A program made the position numbers and the translations under genes. 64,000 nucleotides of DNA from Auanema rhodensis (Eukaryota; Nematoda; Chromadorea; Rhabditida; Rhabditidae): NCBI GenBank assembly GCA_964057225.1, contig OZ059899.1, forward strand, positions 17,430,501 to 17,494,500, given 5' to 3'. A model generated the notes under the pieces. That model did not search any database. It was not told the origin of the DNA and was given only the letters and a program-made list of their open reading frames with translations. This document shows, in pieces, positions 49,120-63,000 of the stretch (the stretch's first letter is position 1; each line of letters begins with the position of its first letter).

Positions 49120-51409
49120 ATGCTAATTAAATGTACACGTGATGTGCACTTGGTATGTAACTTGCTTCACGTGAAAGATAAAGAGATGCGGTTTTCAAAA
49201 TTAGATTCCCCATGTCCATATTAGTCTTAAAACAAATTTTTATTGATATTGGTGCATGGTAACCATGACTTTGAAATTTACGTGAACTTTAATTTATGCT
49301 AATTAAATGTACACGTGATGTGCACTTGGTATGTAACTTGCTTCACGTGAAAGATAAAGAGATGCGGTTTTCAAAATTAGATTCCCCATGTCCATATTAG
49401 CCTTAAAACAAATTTTTATTGATATTGGTGCATGGTAACCATGACTTTGAAATTTACGTGAACTTTAATTTATGCTAATTAAATGTACACGTGGTGTGCA
49501 CCCGGTATGTAACTCGCTTCACGTGAAAGATAAAGAGATGAGGTTTTCCCAATTAGATTCCCCATGTCCATATTAGTCTAAAAACAAATTTTTATCGATA
49601 TTGGTGCATGGTAACCATGACTTTGAAATTTACGTGAACTTTATTTTATGCTACATAAATGTACACGTGGTGTGCACTCGGTATGTATCTCGCTTCACGT
49701 GAAAGAAAAAGAGATGCGGTTTCCAAAATTAGATTCCCCATGTCCATATTAGTCTAAAAACAGTTTTTTACTGATATTGGTGCATGGTAACCATGATTTT
49801 GAAATTTACGTGAACTTTAATTTATGCTAATTAAATGTACACATGGTGTGCACTCGGTATGTAACTCGCTTCACGTGAAAGATAAAGAGATGCGGTTTTC
49901 AAAATTAGATTCCCCATGTCCATATTAGTCTAAAAACAAATTTTTATTGATATTGGTGCATGGTAACCATGACTTTGAATTTTACGTGAACTTTAATTTA
50001 TGCTAATTAAACGTACACGTGGTGTGCACTCGGTATGTAACTCGCTTCACGTGAAAGATAAAGAGATGCGGTTTTTAAAATTAGATTCCCCATGTCCATA
50101 TTAGTCTGAAAACAATTTTTTACTGATATTGGTGCATGGTAACCATGACTTTGAATTTTACGTGAACTTTAATTTATGCTAATTAAATGTACACGTGATG
50201 TGCACTCGGTATGTAACTCGCTTCACGTGAAAGATAAAGAGATGCGGTTTTCAAAAATAGATTCCCCATGTCCATATTAGTCTAAAAACAAATTTTTATT
50301 GATATTGGTGCATGGTAACCATGACTTTGAAATTTACGTGAACTTTAATTTATGCTAATTAAATGTACACGTGGTGTGCACTTGGTATGTAACTCGCTTC
50401 ACGTGAAAGATAAAGAGATGCGGTTTTTAAAATTAGATTCCCCATGTCCATATTAGTCTGAAAACAATTTTTTACTGATATTGGTGCATGGTAACCATGA
50501 CTTTGAAATTTACGTGAACTTTAATTTATGCTAATTAAATGTACAAGTGATGTGCACTTGGTATGTAACTCGCTTCACGTGAAAGATAAGGAGATGCGGT
50601 TTTCACAATTAGATTCCCCATGTCCATATTAGTCTAAAAACAAATTTTTATTGATATTGGTGCATGGTAACCATGACTTTGAAATCTACGTGAACTTTAA
50701 TTTATGCTAATTAAATGTACACGTGATGTGCACTTGGTATGTAACTCGCTTCACGTGAAAGATAAAGAGATGCGGTTTTCAAAATTAGATTCCCCATGTC
50801 CATATTAGTCTAAAAACAAATTTTTATTGATATTGGTGCATGGTAACCATGACTTTGAAATTTACGTGAACTTTAATTTATGCTAATTAAATGTACACGT
50901 GGTGTGCACTCCGTATGTAACTCGCTTCACGTGAAAGATAAAGAGATGCGGTTTTTAAAATTAGATTCCCCATGTCCATATTAGTCTGAAAACAATTTTT
51001 TACTGATATTGGTGCATGGTAACCATGACTTTGAAATTTACGTGAACTTTAATTTATGCTAATTAAATGTACAAGTGATGTGCACTTGGTATGTAACTCG
51101 CTTCACGTGAAAGATAAGGAGATGCGGTTTTCACAATTAGATTCCCCATGTCCATATTAGTCTAAAAACAAATTTTTATTGATATTGGTGCATGGTAACC
51201 ATGACTTTGAATTTTACGTGAACTTTAATTTATGCTAATTAAACGTACACGTGGTGTGCACTCGGTATGTAACTCGCTTCACGTGAAAGATAAAGAGATG
51301 CGGTTTTCAAAAATAGATTCCCCATGTCCATATTAGTCTAAAAACAAATTTTTATTGATATTGGTGCATGGTAACCATGACTTTGAATTTTACGTGAACT
51401 TTAATTTAT

Positions 51410-54400
51410 GCTAATTAAATGTACACGTGATGTGCACTTGGTATGTAACTCGCTTCACGTGAAAGATAAAGAGATGCGGTTTTTAAAATTAGACTCCCCA
51501 TGTCCATATTAGTCTAAAAACAAATTTTTATTGATATTGGTGCATGGTAACCATGACTTTGAAATTTACGTGAACTTTAATTTATGCTAATTAAATGTAC
51601 ACGTGGTGTGCACTCGGTATGTAACTCGCTTCACGTGAAAGATAAAGAGATGCGGTTTTTAAAATTAGATTCCCCATGTCCATATTAGTCTGAAAACAAT
51701 TTTTTACTGATATTGGTGCATGGTAACCATGACTTTGAATTTTACGTGAACTTTAATTTATGCTAATTAAATGTACACGTGATGTGCACTTGGTATGTAA
51801 CTTGCTTCACGTGAAAGATAAAGAGATGCGGTTTTCAAAATTAGATTTCCCATGTCCATATTAGTCTTAAAACAAATTTTTATTGATATTGGTGCATGGT
51901 AACCATGACTTTGAAATTTACGTGAACTTTAATTTATGCTAATTAAATGTACACGTGGTGTGCACTCGGTATGTAACTCGCTTCACGTGAAAGATAAAGA
52001 GATGCGGTTTTTAAAATTAGACTCCCCATGTCCATATTAGTCTAAAAACAAATTTTTATTGATATTGGTGCATGGTAACCATGACTTTGAAATTTACGTG
52101 AACTTTAATTTATGCTAATTAAATGTACACGTGGTGTGCACTCGGTATGTAACTCGCTTCACGTGAAAGATAAAGAGATGCGGTTTTTAAAATTAGATTC
52201 CCCATGTCCATATTAGTCTGAAAACAATTTTTTACTGATATTGGTGCATGGTAACCATGACTTTGAATTTTACGTGAACTTTAATTTATGCTAATTAAAT
52301 GTACACGTGATGTGCACTTGGTATGTAACTTGCTTCACGTGAAAGATAAAGAGATGCGGTTTTCAAAATTAGATTTCCCATGTCCATATTAGTCTTAAAA
52401 CAAATTTTTATTGATATTGGTGCATGGTAACCATGACTTTGAAATTTACGTGAACTTTAATTTATGCTAATTAAATGTACACGTGGTGTGCACTCGGTAT
52501 GTAACTCGCTTCACGTGAAAGATAAAGAGATGCGGTTTTTAAAATTAGACTCCCCATGTCCATATTAGTCTAAAAACAAATTTTTATTGATATTGGTGCA
52601 TGGTAACCATGACTTTGAAATTTACGTGAACTTTAATTTATGCTAATTAAATGTACACGTGGTGTGCACTCGGTATGTAACTCGCTTCACGTGAAAGATA
52701 AAGAGATGCGGTTTTTAAAATTAGATTCCCCATGTCCATATTAGTCTAGAAACAAATTTTTATTGATATTGGTGCATGGTAACCATGACTTTGAAATTTA
52801 CGTGAACTTTAATTTATGCTAATTAAATGTACACGTGATGTGCACTTGGTATGTAACTTGCTTCACGTGAAAGATAAAGAGATGCGGTTTTCAAAATTAG
52901 ATTTCCCATGTCCATATTAGTCTTAAAACAAATTTTTATTGATATTGGTGCATGGTAACCATGACTTTGAAATTTACGTGAACTTCAATTTATGCTAATT
53001 AAATGTACACGCGGTGTGCACTTGGTATGTAACTCGCTTCACGTGAAAGATAAAGAGATGCGGTTTTAAAAATTAGATTCCCCATGTCCATATTAGTCTT
53101 AAAACAAATTTTTATTGATATTGGTGCATGGTAACCATGACTTTGAAATTTACGTGAACTTTAATTTATGCTAATTAAATGTACACGTGGTGTGCACTCG
53201 GTATGTAACTCGCTTCACGTGAAAGATAAAGAGATGCGGTTTTCAAAATTAGATTTCCCATGTCCATATTAGTCTTAAAACAAATTTTTATTGATATTGG
53301 TGCATGGTAACCATGACTTTGAAATTTACGTGGACTTTAATTTATGCTAATTAAATGTACACGTGGTGTGCACTCGGTATGTAACTCGCTTCACGTGAAA
53401 GATAAAGAGATGCGGTTTTTAAAATTAGACTCCCCATGTCCATATTAGTCTAAAAACAAATTTTTATTGATATTGGTGCATGGTAACCATGACTTTGAAA
53501 TTTACGTGAACTTTAATTTATGCTAATTAAATGTACACGTGGTGTGCACTCGGTATGTAACTCGCTTCACGTGAAAGATAAAGAGATGCGGTTTTTAAAA
53601 TTAGATTCCCCATGTCCATATTAGTCTGAAAACAATTTTTTACTGATATTGGTGCATGGTAACCATGACTTTGAATTTTACGTGAACTTTAATTTATGCT
53701 AATTAAATGTACACGTGATGTGCACTTGGTATGTAACTTGCTTCACGTGAAAGATAAAGAGATGCGGTTTTCAAAATTAGATTTCCCATGTCCATATTAG
53801 TCTTAAAACAAATTTTTATTGATATTGGTGCATGGTAACCATGACTTTGAAATTTACGTGAACTTTAATTTATGCTAATTAAATGTACACGTGGTGTGCA
53901 CTCGGTATGTAACTCGCTTCACGTGAAAAATAAAGAGATGCGGTTTTTAAAATTAGACTCCCCATGTCCATATTAGTCTAAAAACAAATTTTTATTGATA
54001 TTGGTGCATGGTAACCATGACTTTGAAATTTACGTGAACTTTAATTTATGCTAATTAAATGTACACGTGGTGTGCACTCGGTATGTAACTCGCTTCACGT
54101 GAAAGATAAAGAGATGCGGTTTTTAAAATTAGATTCCCCATGTCCATATTAGTCTAGAAACAAATTTTTATTGATATTGGTGCATGGTAACCATGACTTT
54201 GAAATTTACGTGAACTTTAATTTATGCTAATTAAATGTACACGTGATGTGCACTTGGTATGTAACTTGCTTCACGTGAAAGATAAAGAGATGCGGTTTTC
54301 AAAATTAGATTTCCCATGTCCATATTAGTCTTAAAACAAATTTTTATTGATATTGGTGCATGGTAACCATGACTTTGAAATTTACGTGAACTTCAATTTA

Positions 54401-55457
54401 TGCTAATTAAATGTACACGCGGTGTGCACTTGGTATGTAACTCGCTTCACGTGAAAGATAAAGAGATGCGGTTTTAAAAATTAGATTCCCCATGTCCATA
54501 TTAGTCTGAAAACAATTTTTTACTGATATTGGTGCATGGTAACCATGACTTTGAATTTTACGTGAACTTTAATTTATGCTAATTAAATGTACACGTGATG
54601 TGCACTTGGTATGTAACTTGCTTCACGTGAAAGATAAAGAGATGCGGTTTTCAAAATTAGATTTCCCATGTCCATATTAGTCTTAAAACAAATTTTTATT
54701 GATATTGGTGCATGGTAACCATGACTTTGAAATTTACGTGAACTTTAATTTATGCTAATTAAATGTACACGTGGTGTGCACTCGGTATGTAACTCGCTTC
54801 ACGTGAAAGATAAAGAGATGCGGTTTTCAAAAATAGATTCCCCATGTCCATATTAGTCTAAAAACAAATTTTTATTGATATTGGTGCATGGTAACCATGA
54901 CTTTGAATTTTACGTGAACTTTAATTTATGCTAATTAAATGTACACGTGGTGTGCACTCGGTATGTAACTCGCTTCACGTGAAAGATAAAGAGATGCGGT
55001 TTTTAAAATTAGATTCCCCATGTCCATATTAGTCTAGAAACAAATTTTTATTGATATTGGTGCATGGTAACCATGACTTTGAAATTTACGTGAACTTTAA
55101 TTTATGCTAATTAAATGTACACGTGATGTGCACTTGGTATGTAACTTGCTTCACGTGAAAGATAAAGAGATGCGGTTTTCAAAATTAGATTTCCCATGTC
55201 CATATTAGTCTTAAAACAAATTTTTATTGATATTGGTGCATGGTAACCATGACTTTGAAATTTACGTGAACTTCAATTTATGCTAATTAAATGTACACGC
55301 GGTGTGCACTTGGTATGTAACTCGCTTCACGTGAAAGATAAAGAGATGCGGTTTTAAAAATTAGATTCCCCATGTCCATATTAGTCTAAAAACAGTTTTT
55401 TACTGATATTGGTGCATGGTAACCATGATTTTGATATTTACGTGAACTTTAATTTAT
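51410..55457 (+). repeat. 528-bp (trimer) and 1408-bp higher-order repeats of the 176-bp satellite
   Basis: Three unit types follow each other: one with TTAGACTCCCC, one with TCTGAAAACAATTTTTTACTG or TCTAGAAAC, and one with AACTTGC and TTAGATTTCCC. The marker TTAGACTCCCC falls near 51,490, 52,018, 52,546, 53,426 and 53,954, spacings of 528, 528, 880 and 528. A fourth type with ACACGCGG (units at 52994, 54402 and 55282) follows the trimer, giving a 1408-bp repeat and then an 880-bp one. Confidence 0.82.
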
Positions 55458-57041
55458 GCTAATTAAATGTACACGTGGTGTGCACTCGGTATGTAACTCG
55501 CTTCACGTGAAAGATAAAGAGATGCGGTTAACAAAATTAGATTTCCTATGTCCATATTAGTCTAAAAACAAATTTTTATTGATATTGGTTCATGGTAACC
55601 ATGACTTTGAAATTTACGTGAACTTTAATTTATGCTAATTAAATGTACACGTGATGTGCACTTGGTATGTAACTCGCTTCACGTGAAAGATAAAAAGATG
55701 CGGTTTTCAAAATTTGATTCCTCATGTCCATATTAGTCTAAAAACAAATTTTTATTGATATTGGTGCATGGTAACCATGACTTTGAAATTTACGTGAACT
55801 TTAATTTATGCTAATTAAATGTACACGTGATGTGCACTTGGTATGTAACTCGCTTCACGTGAAAGATAAAGAGATGCAGTTCTCAAAATTAGATTCCCCA
55901 TGTCCATATTAGTCTAGAAACAAATTTTTATTGATATTGGTGCATGGTAACCATGAGTTTGAAATTTACGTGAACTTTAATTTATGCTAATTAAATGTAC
56001 ACGTGATGTGCACTTGGTATGTAACTTGCTTCACGTGAAAGATAAAGAGATGCGGTTTTCAAAATTAGATTCTTCATGTCCATATTAGTCTTAAAACAAA
56101 TTTTCATTGATATTGGTGCATGGTAACCATGACTTTGAAATTTACGTGAACTTTAATTTATGCTAATTAAATGTACACGTGATGTGCACTTGGTATGTAA
56201 CTCGCTTCACGTGAAAGATAAAGAGATGCAGTTCTCAAAATTAGATTCCCCATGTCCATATTAGTCTAAAAACAAATTTTTATTGATATTGGTGCATGGT
56301 AACCATGACTTTGAAATTTACGTGAACTTTATTTTATGCTACATAAATGTACACGTGGTGTGCACTCGGTATGTATCTCGCTTCACGTGAAAGATAAAGA
56401 GATGCGGTTTCCAAAATTAGATTCCCCATGTCCATATTAGTCTAAAAACAGTTTTTTACTGATATTGGTGCATGGTAACCATGATTTTGAAATTTACGTG
56501 AACTTTATTTTATGCTACATAAATGTACACGTGGTGTGCACTCGGTATGTATCTCGCTTCACGTGAAAGATAAAGAGATGCGGTTTCCAAAATTAGATTC
56601 CCCATGTCCATATTAGTTTCAAAACAAATTTTTATCGATATTGGTGCATGGTAACCATGACTTTGAAATTTACGTGAACTTTATTTTATGCTACATAAAT
56701 GTACACGTGGTGTGCACTCGGTATGTATCTCGCTTCACGTGAAAGATAAAGAGATGCGGTTTCCAAAATTAGATTCCTCATGTCCATATTAGTCTAAAAA
56801 CAGTTTTTTACTGATATTGGTGCATGGTAACCATGATTTTGAAATTTACGTGAACTTTATTTTATGCTACATAAATGTACACGTGGTGTGCACTCGGTAT
56901 GTATCTCGCTTCACGTGAAAGATAAAGAGATGCGGTTTCCAAAATTAGATTCCCCATGTCCATATTAGTCTAAAAACAGTTTTTTACTGATATTGGTGCA
57001 TGGTAACCATGATTTTGAAATTTACGTGAACTTTAATTTAT

Positions 57042-60000
57042 GCTAATTAAATGTACACATGGTGTGCACTCGGTATGTAACTCGCTTCACGTAAAAGATA
57101 AAGAGATGCGGTTTTCGAAATTAGATTCCCCATGTCCATATTAGTCTAAAAACAAATTTTTATTGATATTGGTGCATGGTAACCATGACTTTGAAATTTA
57201 CGTGAACTTTAATTTATGCTAATTAAATGTACACGTGATGTGCACTCGGTATGTAACTCGCTTCACGTGAAAGATAAAGAGATGCAGTTCTCAAAATTAG
57301 ATTCCCCATGTCCATATTAGTCTAAAAACAAATTTTTATTGATATTGGTGCATGGTAACCATGACTTTGAAATTTACGTGAACTTTATTTTATGCTACAT
57401 AAATGTACACGTGGTGTGCACTCGGTATGTATCTCGCTTCACGTGAAAGATAAAGAGATGCGGTTTCCAAAATTAGATTCCCCATGTCCATATTAGTCTA
57501 AAAACAGTTTTTTACTGATATTGGTGCATGGTAACCATGATTTTGAAATTTACGTGAACTTTATTTTATGCTACATAAATGTACACGTGGTGTGCACTCG
57601 GTATGTATCTCGCTTCACGTGAAAGATAAAGAGATGCGGTTTCCAAAATTAGATTCCCCATGTCCATATTAGTCTAAAAACAAATTTTTATCGATATTGG
57701 TGCATGGTAACCATGACTTTGAAATTTACGTGAACTTTATTTTATGCTACATAAATGTACACGTGGTGTGCACTCGGTATGTAACTCGCTTCACGTGAAA
57801 GATAAAGAGATGCGGTTTTCGAAATTAGATTCCCCATGTCCATATTAGTTTCAAAACAAATTTTTATCGATATTGGTGCATGGTAACCATGACTTTGAAA
57901 TTTACGTGAACTTTATTTTATGCTACATAAATGTACACGTGGTGTGCACTCGGTATGTATCTCGCTTCACGTGAAAGATAAAGAGATGCGGTTTCCAAAA
58001 TTAGATTCCTCATGTCCATATTAGTCTAAAAACAGTTTTTTACTGATATTGGTGCATGGTAACCATGATTTTGAAATTTACGTGAACTTTATTTTATGCT
58101 ACATAAATGTACACGTGGTGTGCACTCGGTATGTATCTCGCTTCACGTGAAAGATAAAGAGATGCGGTTTCCAAAATTAGATTCCCCATGTCCATATTAG
58201 TCTAAAAACAGTTTTTTACTGATATTGGTGCATGGTAACCATGATTTTGAAATTTACGTGAACTTTAATTTATGCTAATTAAATGTACACATGGTGTGCA
58301 CTCGGTATGTAACTCGCTTCACGTAAAAGATAAAGAGATGCGGTTTTCGAAATTAGATTCCCCATGTCCATATTAGTCTAAAAACAAATTTTTATTGATA
58401 TTGGTGCATGGTAACCATGACTTTGAAATTTACGTGAACTTTAATTTATGCTAATTAAATGTACACGTGATGTGCACTTGGTATGTAACTCGCTTCACGT
58501 GAAAGATAAAGAGATGCAGTTCTCAAAATTAGATTCCCCATGTCCATATTAGTCTAAAAACAAATTTTTATTGATATTGGTGCATGGTAACCATGACTTT
58601 GAAATTTACGTGAACTTTATTTTATGCTACATAAATGTACACGTGGTGTGCACTCGGTATGTATCTCGCTTCACGTGAAAGATAAAGAGATGCGGTTTCC
58701 AAAATTAGATTCCCCATGTCCATATTAGTCTAAAAACAGTTTTTTACTGATATTGGTGCATGGTAACCATGATTTTGAAATTTACGTGAACTTTATTTTA
58801 TGCTACATAAATGTACACGTGGTGTGCACTCGGTATGTATCTCGCTTCACGTGAAAGATAAAGAGATGCGGTTTCCAAAATTAGATTCCCCATGTCCATA
58901 TTAGTCTAAAAACAAATTTTTATCGATATTGGTGCATGGTAACCATGACTTTGAAATTTACGTGAACTTTATTTTATGCTACATAAATGTACACGTGGTG
59001 TGCACTCGGTATGTATCTCGCTTCACGTGAAAGATAAAGAGATGCGGTTTCCAAAATTAGATTCCCCATGTCCATATTAGTCTAAAAACAGTTTTTTACT
59101 GATATTGGTGCATGGTAACCATGATTTTGAAATTTACGTGAACTTTAATTTATGCTAATTAAATGTACACATGGTGTGCACTCGGTATGTAACTCGCTTC
59201 ACGTGAAAGATAAAGAGATGCGGTTTTCGAAATTAGATTCCCCATGTCCATATTAGTCTAAAAACAAATTTTTATTGATATTGGTGCATGGTAACCATGA
59301 CTTTGAAATTTACGTGAACTTTAATTTATGCTAATTAAATGTACACGTGATGTGCACTTGGTATGTAACTCGCTTCACGTGAAAGATAAAGAGATGCAGT
59401 TCTCAAAATTAGATTCCCCATGTCCATATTAGTCTAAAAACAAATTTTTATTGATATTGGTGCATGGTAACCATGACTTTGAAATTTACGTGAACTTTAA
59501 TTTATGCTAATTAAATGTACACGTGATGTGCACTTGGTATGTAACTTGCTTCACGTGAAAGATAAAGAGATGCGGTTTCCAAAATTAGATTCCCCATGTC
59601 CATATTAGTCTAAAAACAGTTTTTTACTGATATTGGTGCATGGTAACCATGATTTTGAAATTTACGTGAACTTTAATTTATGCTAATTAAATGTACACAT
59701 GGTGTGCACTCGGTATGTAACTCGCTTCACGTAAAAGATAAAGAGATGCGGTTTTCGAAATTAGATTCCCCATGTCCATATTAGTCTAAAAACAAATTTT
59801 TATTGATATTGGTGCATGGTAACCATGACTTTGAAATTTACGTGAACTTTAATTTATGCTAATTAAATGTACACGTGATGTGCACTTGGTATGTAACTCG
59901 CTTCACGTGAAAGATAAAGAGATGCAGTTCTCAAAATTAGATTCCCCATGTCCATATTAGTCTAAAACCAAATTTTTATTGATATTGGTGCATGGTAACC

Positions 60001-63000
60001 ATGATTTTGAAATTTACGTGAACTTTATTTTATGCTACATAAATGTACACGTGGTGTGCACTCGGTATGTATCTCGCTTCACGTGAAAGATAAAGAGATG
60101 CGGTTTCCAAAATTAGATTCCCCATGTCCATATTAGTCTAAAAACAGTTTTTTACTGATATTGGTGCATGGTAACCATGATTTTGAAATTTACGTGAACT
60201 TTATTTTATGCTACATAAATGTACACGTGGTGTGCACTCGGTATGTATCTCGCTTCACGTGAAAGATAAAGAGATGCGGTTTCCAAAATTAGATTCCCCA
60301 TGTCCATATTAGTCTAAAAACAAATTTTTACTGATATTGGTGCATGGTAACCATGATTTTGAAATTTACGTGAACTTTAATTTATGCTAATTAAATGTAC
60401 ACATGGTGTGCACTCGGTATGTAACTCGCTTCACGTGAAAGATAAAGAGATGCGGTTTTCGAAATTAGATTCCCCATGTCCATATTAGTCTAAAAACAAA
60501 TTTTTATTGATATTGGTGCATGGTAACCATGACTTTGAAATTTACGTGAACTTTAATTTATGCTAATTAAATGTACACGTGATGTGCACTTGGTATGTAA
60601 CTCGCTTCACGTGAAAGATAAAGAGATGCAGTTCTCAAAATTAGATTCCCCATGTCCATATTAGTCTAAAAACAAATTTTTATTGATATTGGTGCATGGT
60701 AACCATGACTTTGAAATTTACGTGAACTTTATTTTATGCTACATAAATGTACACGTGGTGTGCACTCGGTATGTATCTCGCTTCACGTGAAAGATAAAGA
60801 GATGCGGTTTCCAAAATTAGATTCCCCATGTCCATATTAGTCTAAAAACAGTTTTTTACTGATATTGGTGCATGGTAACCATGATTTTGAAATTTACGTG
60901 AACTTTATTTTATGCTACATAAATGTACACGTGGTGTGCACTCGGTATGTATCTCGCTTCACGTGAAAGATAAAGAGATGCGGTTTCCAAAATTAGATTC
61001 CCCATGTCCATATTAGTCTAAAAACAAATTTTTATCGATATTGGTGCATGGTAACCATGACTTTGAAATTTACGTGAACTTTATTTTATGCTACATAAAT
61101 GTACACGTGGTGTGCACTCGGTATGTATCTCGCTTCACGTGAAAGATAAAGAGATGCGGTTTCCAAAATTAGATTCCCCATGTCCATATTAGTCTAAAAA
61201 CAGTTTTTTACTGATATTGGTGCATGGTAACCATGATTTTGAAATTTACGTGAACTTTAATTTATGCTAATTAAATGTACACATGGTGTGCACTCGGTAT
61301 GTAACTCGCTTCACGTGAAAGATAAAGAGATGCGGTTTTCGAAATTAGATTCCCCATGTCCATATTAGTCTAAAAACAAATTTTTATTGATATTGGTGCA
61401 TGGTAACCATGACTTTGAAATTTACGTGAACTTTAATTTATGCTAATTAAATGTACACGTGATGTGCACTTGGTATGTAACTCGCTTCACGTGAAAGATA
61501 AAGAGATGCAGTTCTCAAAATTAGATTCCCCATGTCCATATTAGTCTAAAAACAAATTTTTATTGATATTGGTGCATGGTAACCATGACTTTGAAATTTA
61601 CGTGAACTTTATTTTATGCTACATAAATGTACACGTGGTGTGCACTCGGTATGTATCTCGCTTCACGTGAAAGATAAAGAGATGCGGTTTCCAAAATTAG
61701 ATTCCCCATGTCCATATTAGTCTAAAAACAGTTTTTTACTGATATTGGTGCATGGTAACCATGATTTTGAAATTTACGTGAACTTTATTTTATGCTACAT
61801 AAATGTACACGTGGTGTGCACTCGGTATGTATCTCGCTTCACGTGAAAGATAAAGAGATGCGGTTTCCAAAATTAGATTCCCCATGTCCATATTAGTCTA
61901 AAAACAAATTTTTATCGATATTGGTGCATGGTAACCATGACTTTGAAATTTACGTGAACTTTATTTTATGCTACATAAATGTACACGTGGTGTGCACTCG
62001 GTATCTATCTCGCTTCACGTGAAAGATAAAGAGATGCGGTTTCCAAAATTAGATTCCCCATGTCCATATTAGTCTAAAAACAGTTTTTTACTGATATTGG
62101 TGCATGGTAACCATGATTTTGAAATTTACGTGAACTTTAATTTATGCTAATTAAATGTACACATGGTGTGCACTCGGTATGTAACTCGCTTCACGTGAAA
62201 GATAAAGAGATGCGGTTTTCGAAATTAGATTCCCCATGTCCATATTAGTCTAAAAACAAATTTTTATTGATATTGGTGCATGGTAACCATGACTTTGAAA
62301 TTTACGTGAACTTTAATTTATGCTAATTAAATGTACACGTGATGTGCACTTGGTATGTAACTCGCTTCACGTGAAAGATAAAGAGATGCAGTTCTCAAAA
62401 TTAGATTCCCCATGTCCATATTAGTCTAAAAACAAATTTTTATTGATATTGGTGCATGGTAACCATGACTTTGAAATTTACGTGAACTTTAATTTATGCT
62501 AATTAAATGTACACGTGATGTGCACTTGGTATGTAACTTGCTTCACGTGAAAGATAAAGAGATGCGGTTTCCAAAATTAGATTCCCCATGTCCATATTAG
62601 TCTAAAAACAGTTTTTTACTGATATTGGTGCATGGTAACCATGATTTTGAAATTTACGTGAACTTTAATTTATGCTAATTAAATGTACACATGGTGTGCA
62701 CTCGGTATGTAACTCGCTTCACGTAAAAGATAAAGAGATGCGGTTTTCGAAATTAGATTCCCCATGTCCATATTAGTCTAAAAACAAATTTTTATTGATA
62801 TTGGTGCATGGTAACCATGACTTTGAAATTTACGTGAACTTTAATTTATGCTAATTAAATGTACACGTGATGTGCACTTGGTATGTAACTCGCTTCACGT
62901 GAAAGATAAAGAGATGCAGTTCTCAAAATTAGATTCCCCATGTCCATATTAGTCTAAAAACAAATTTTTATTGATATTGGTGCATGGTAACCATGACTTT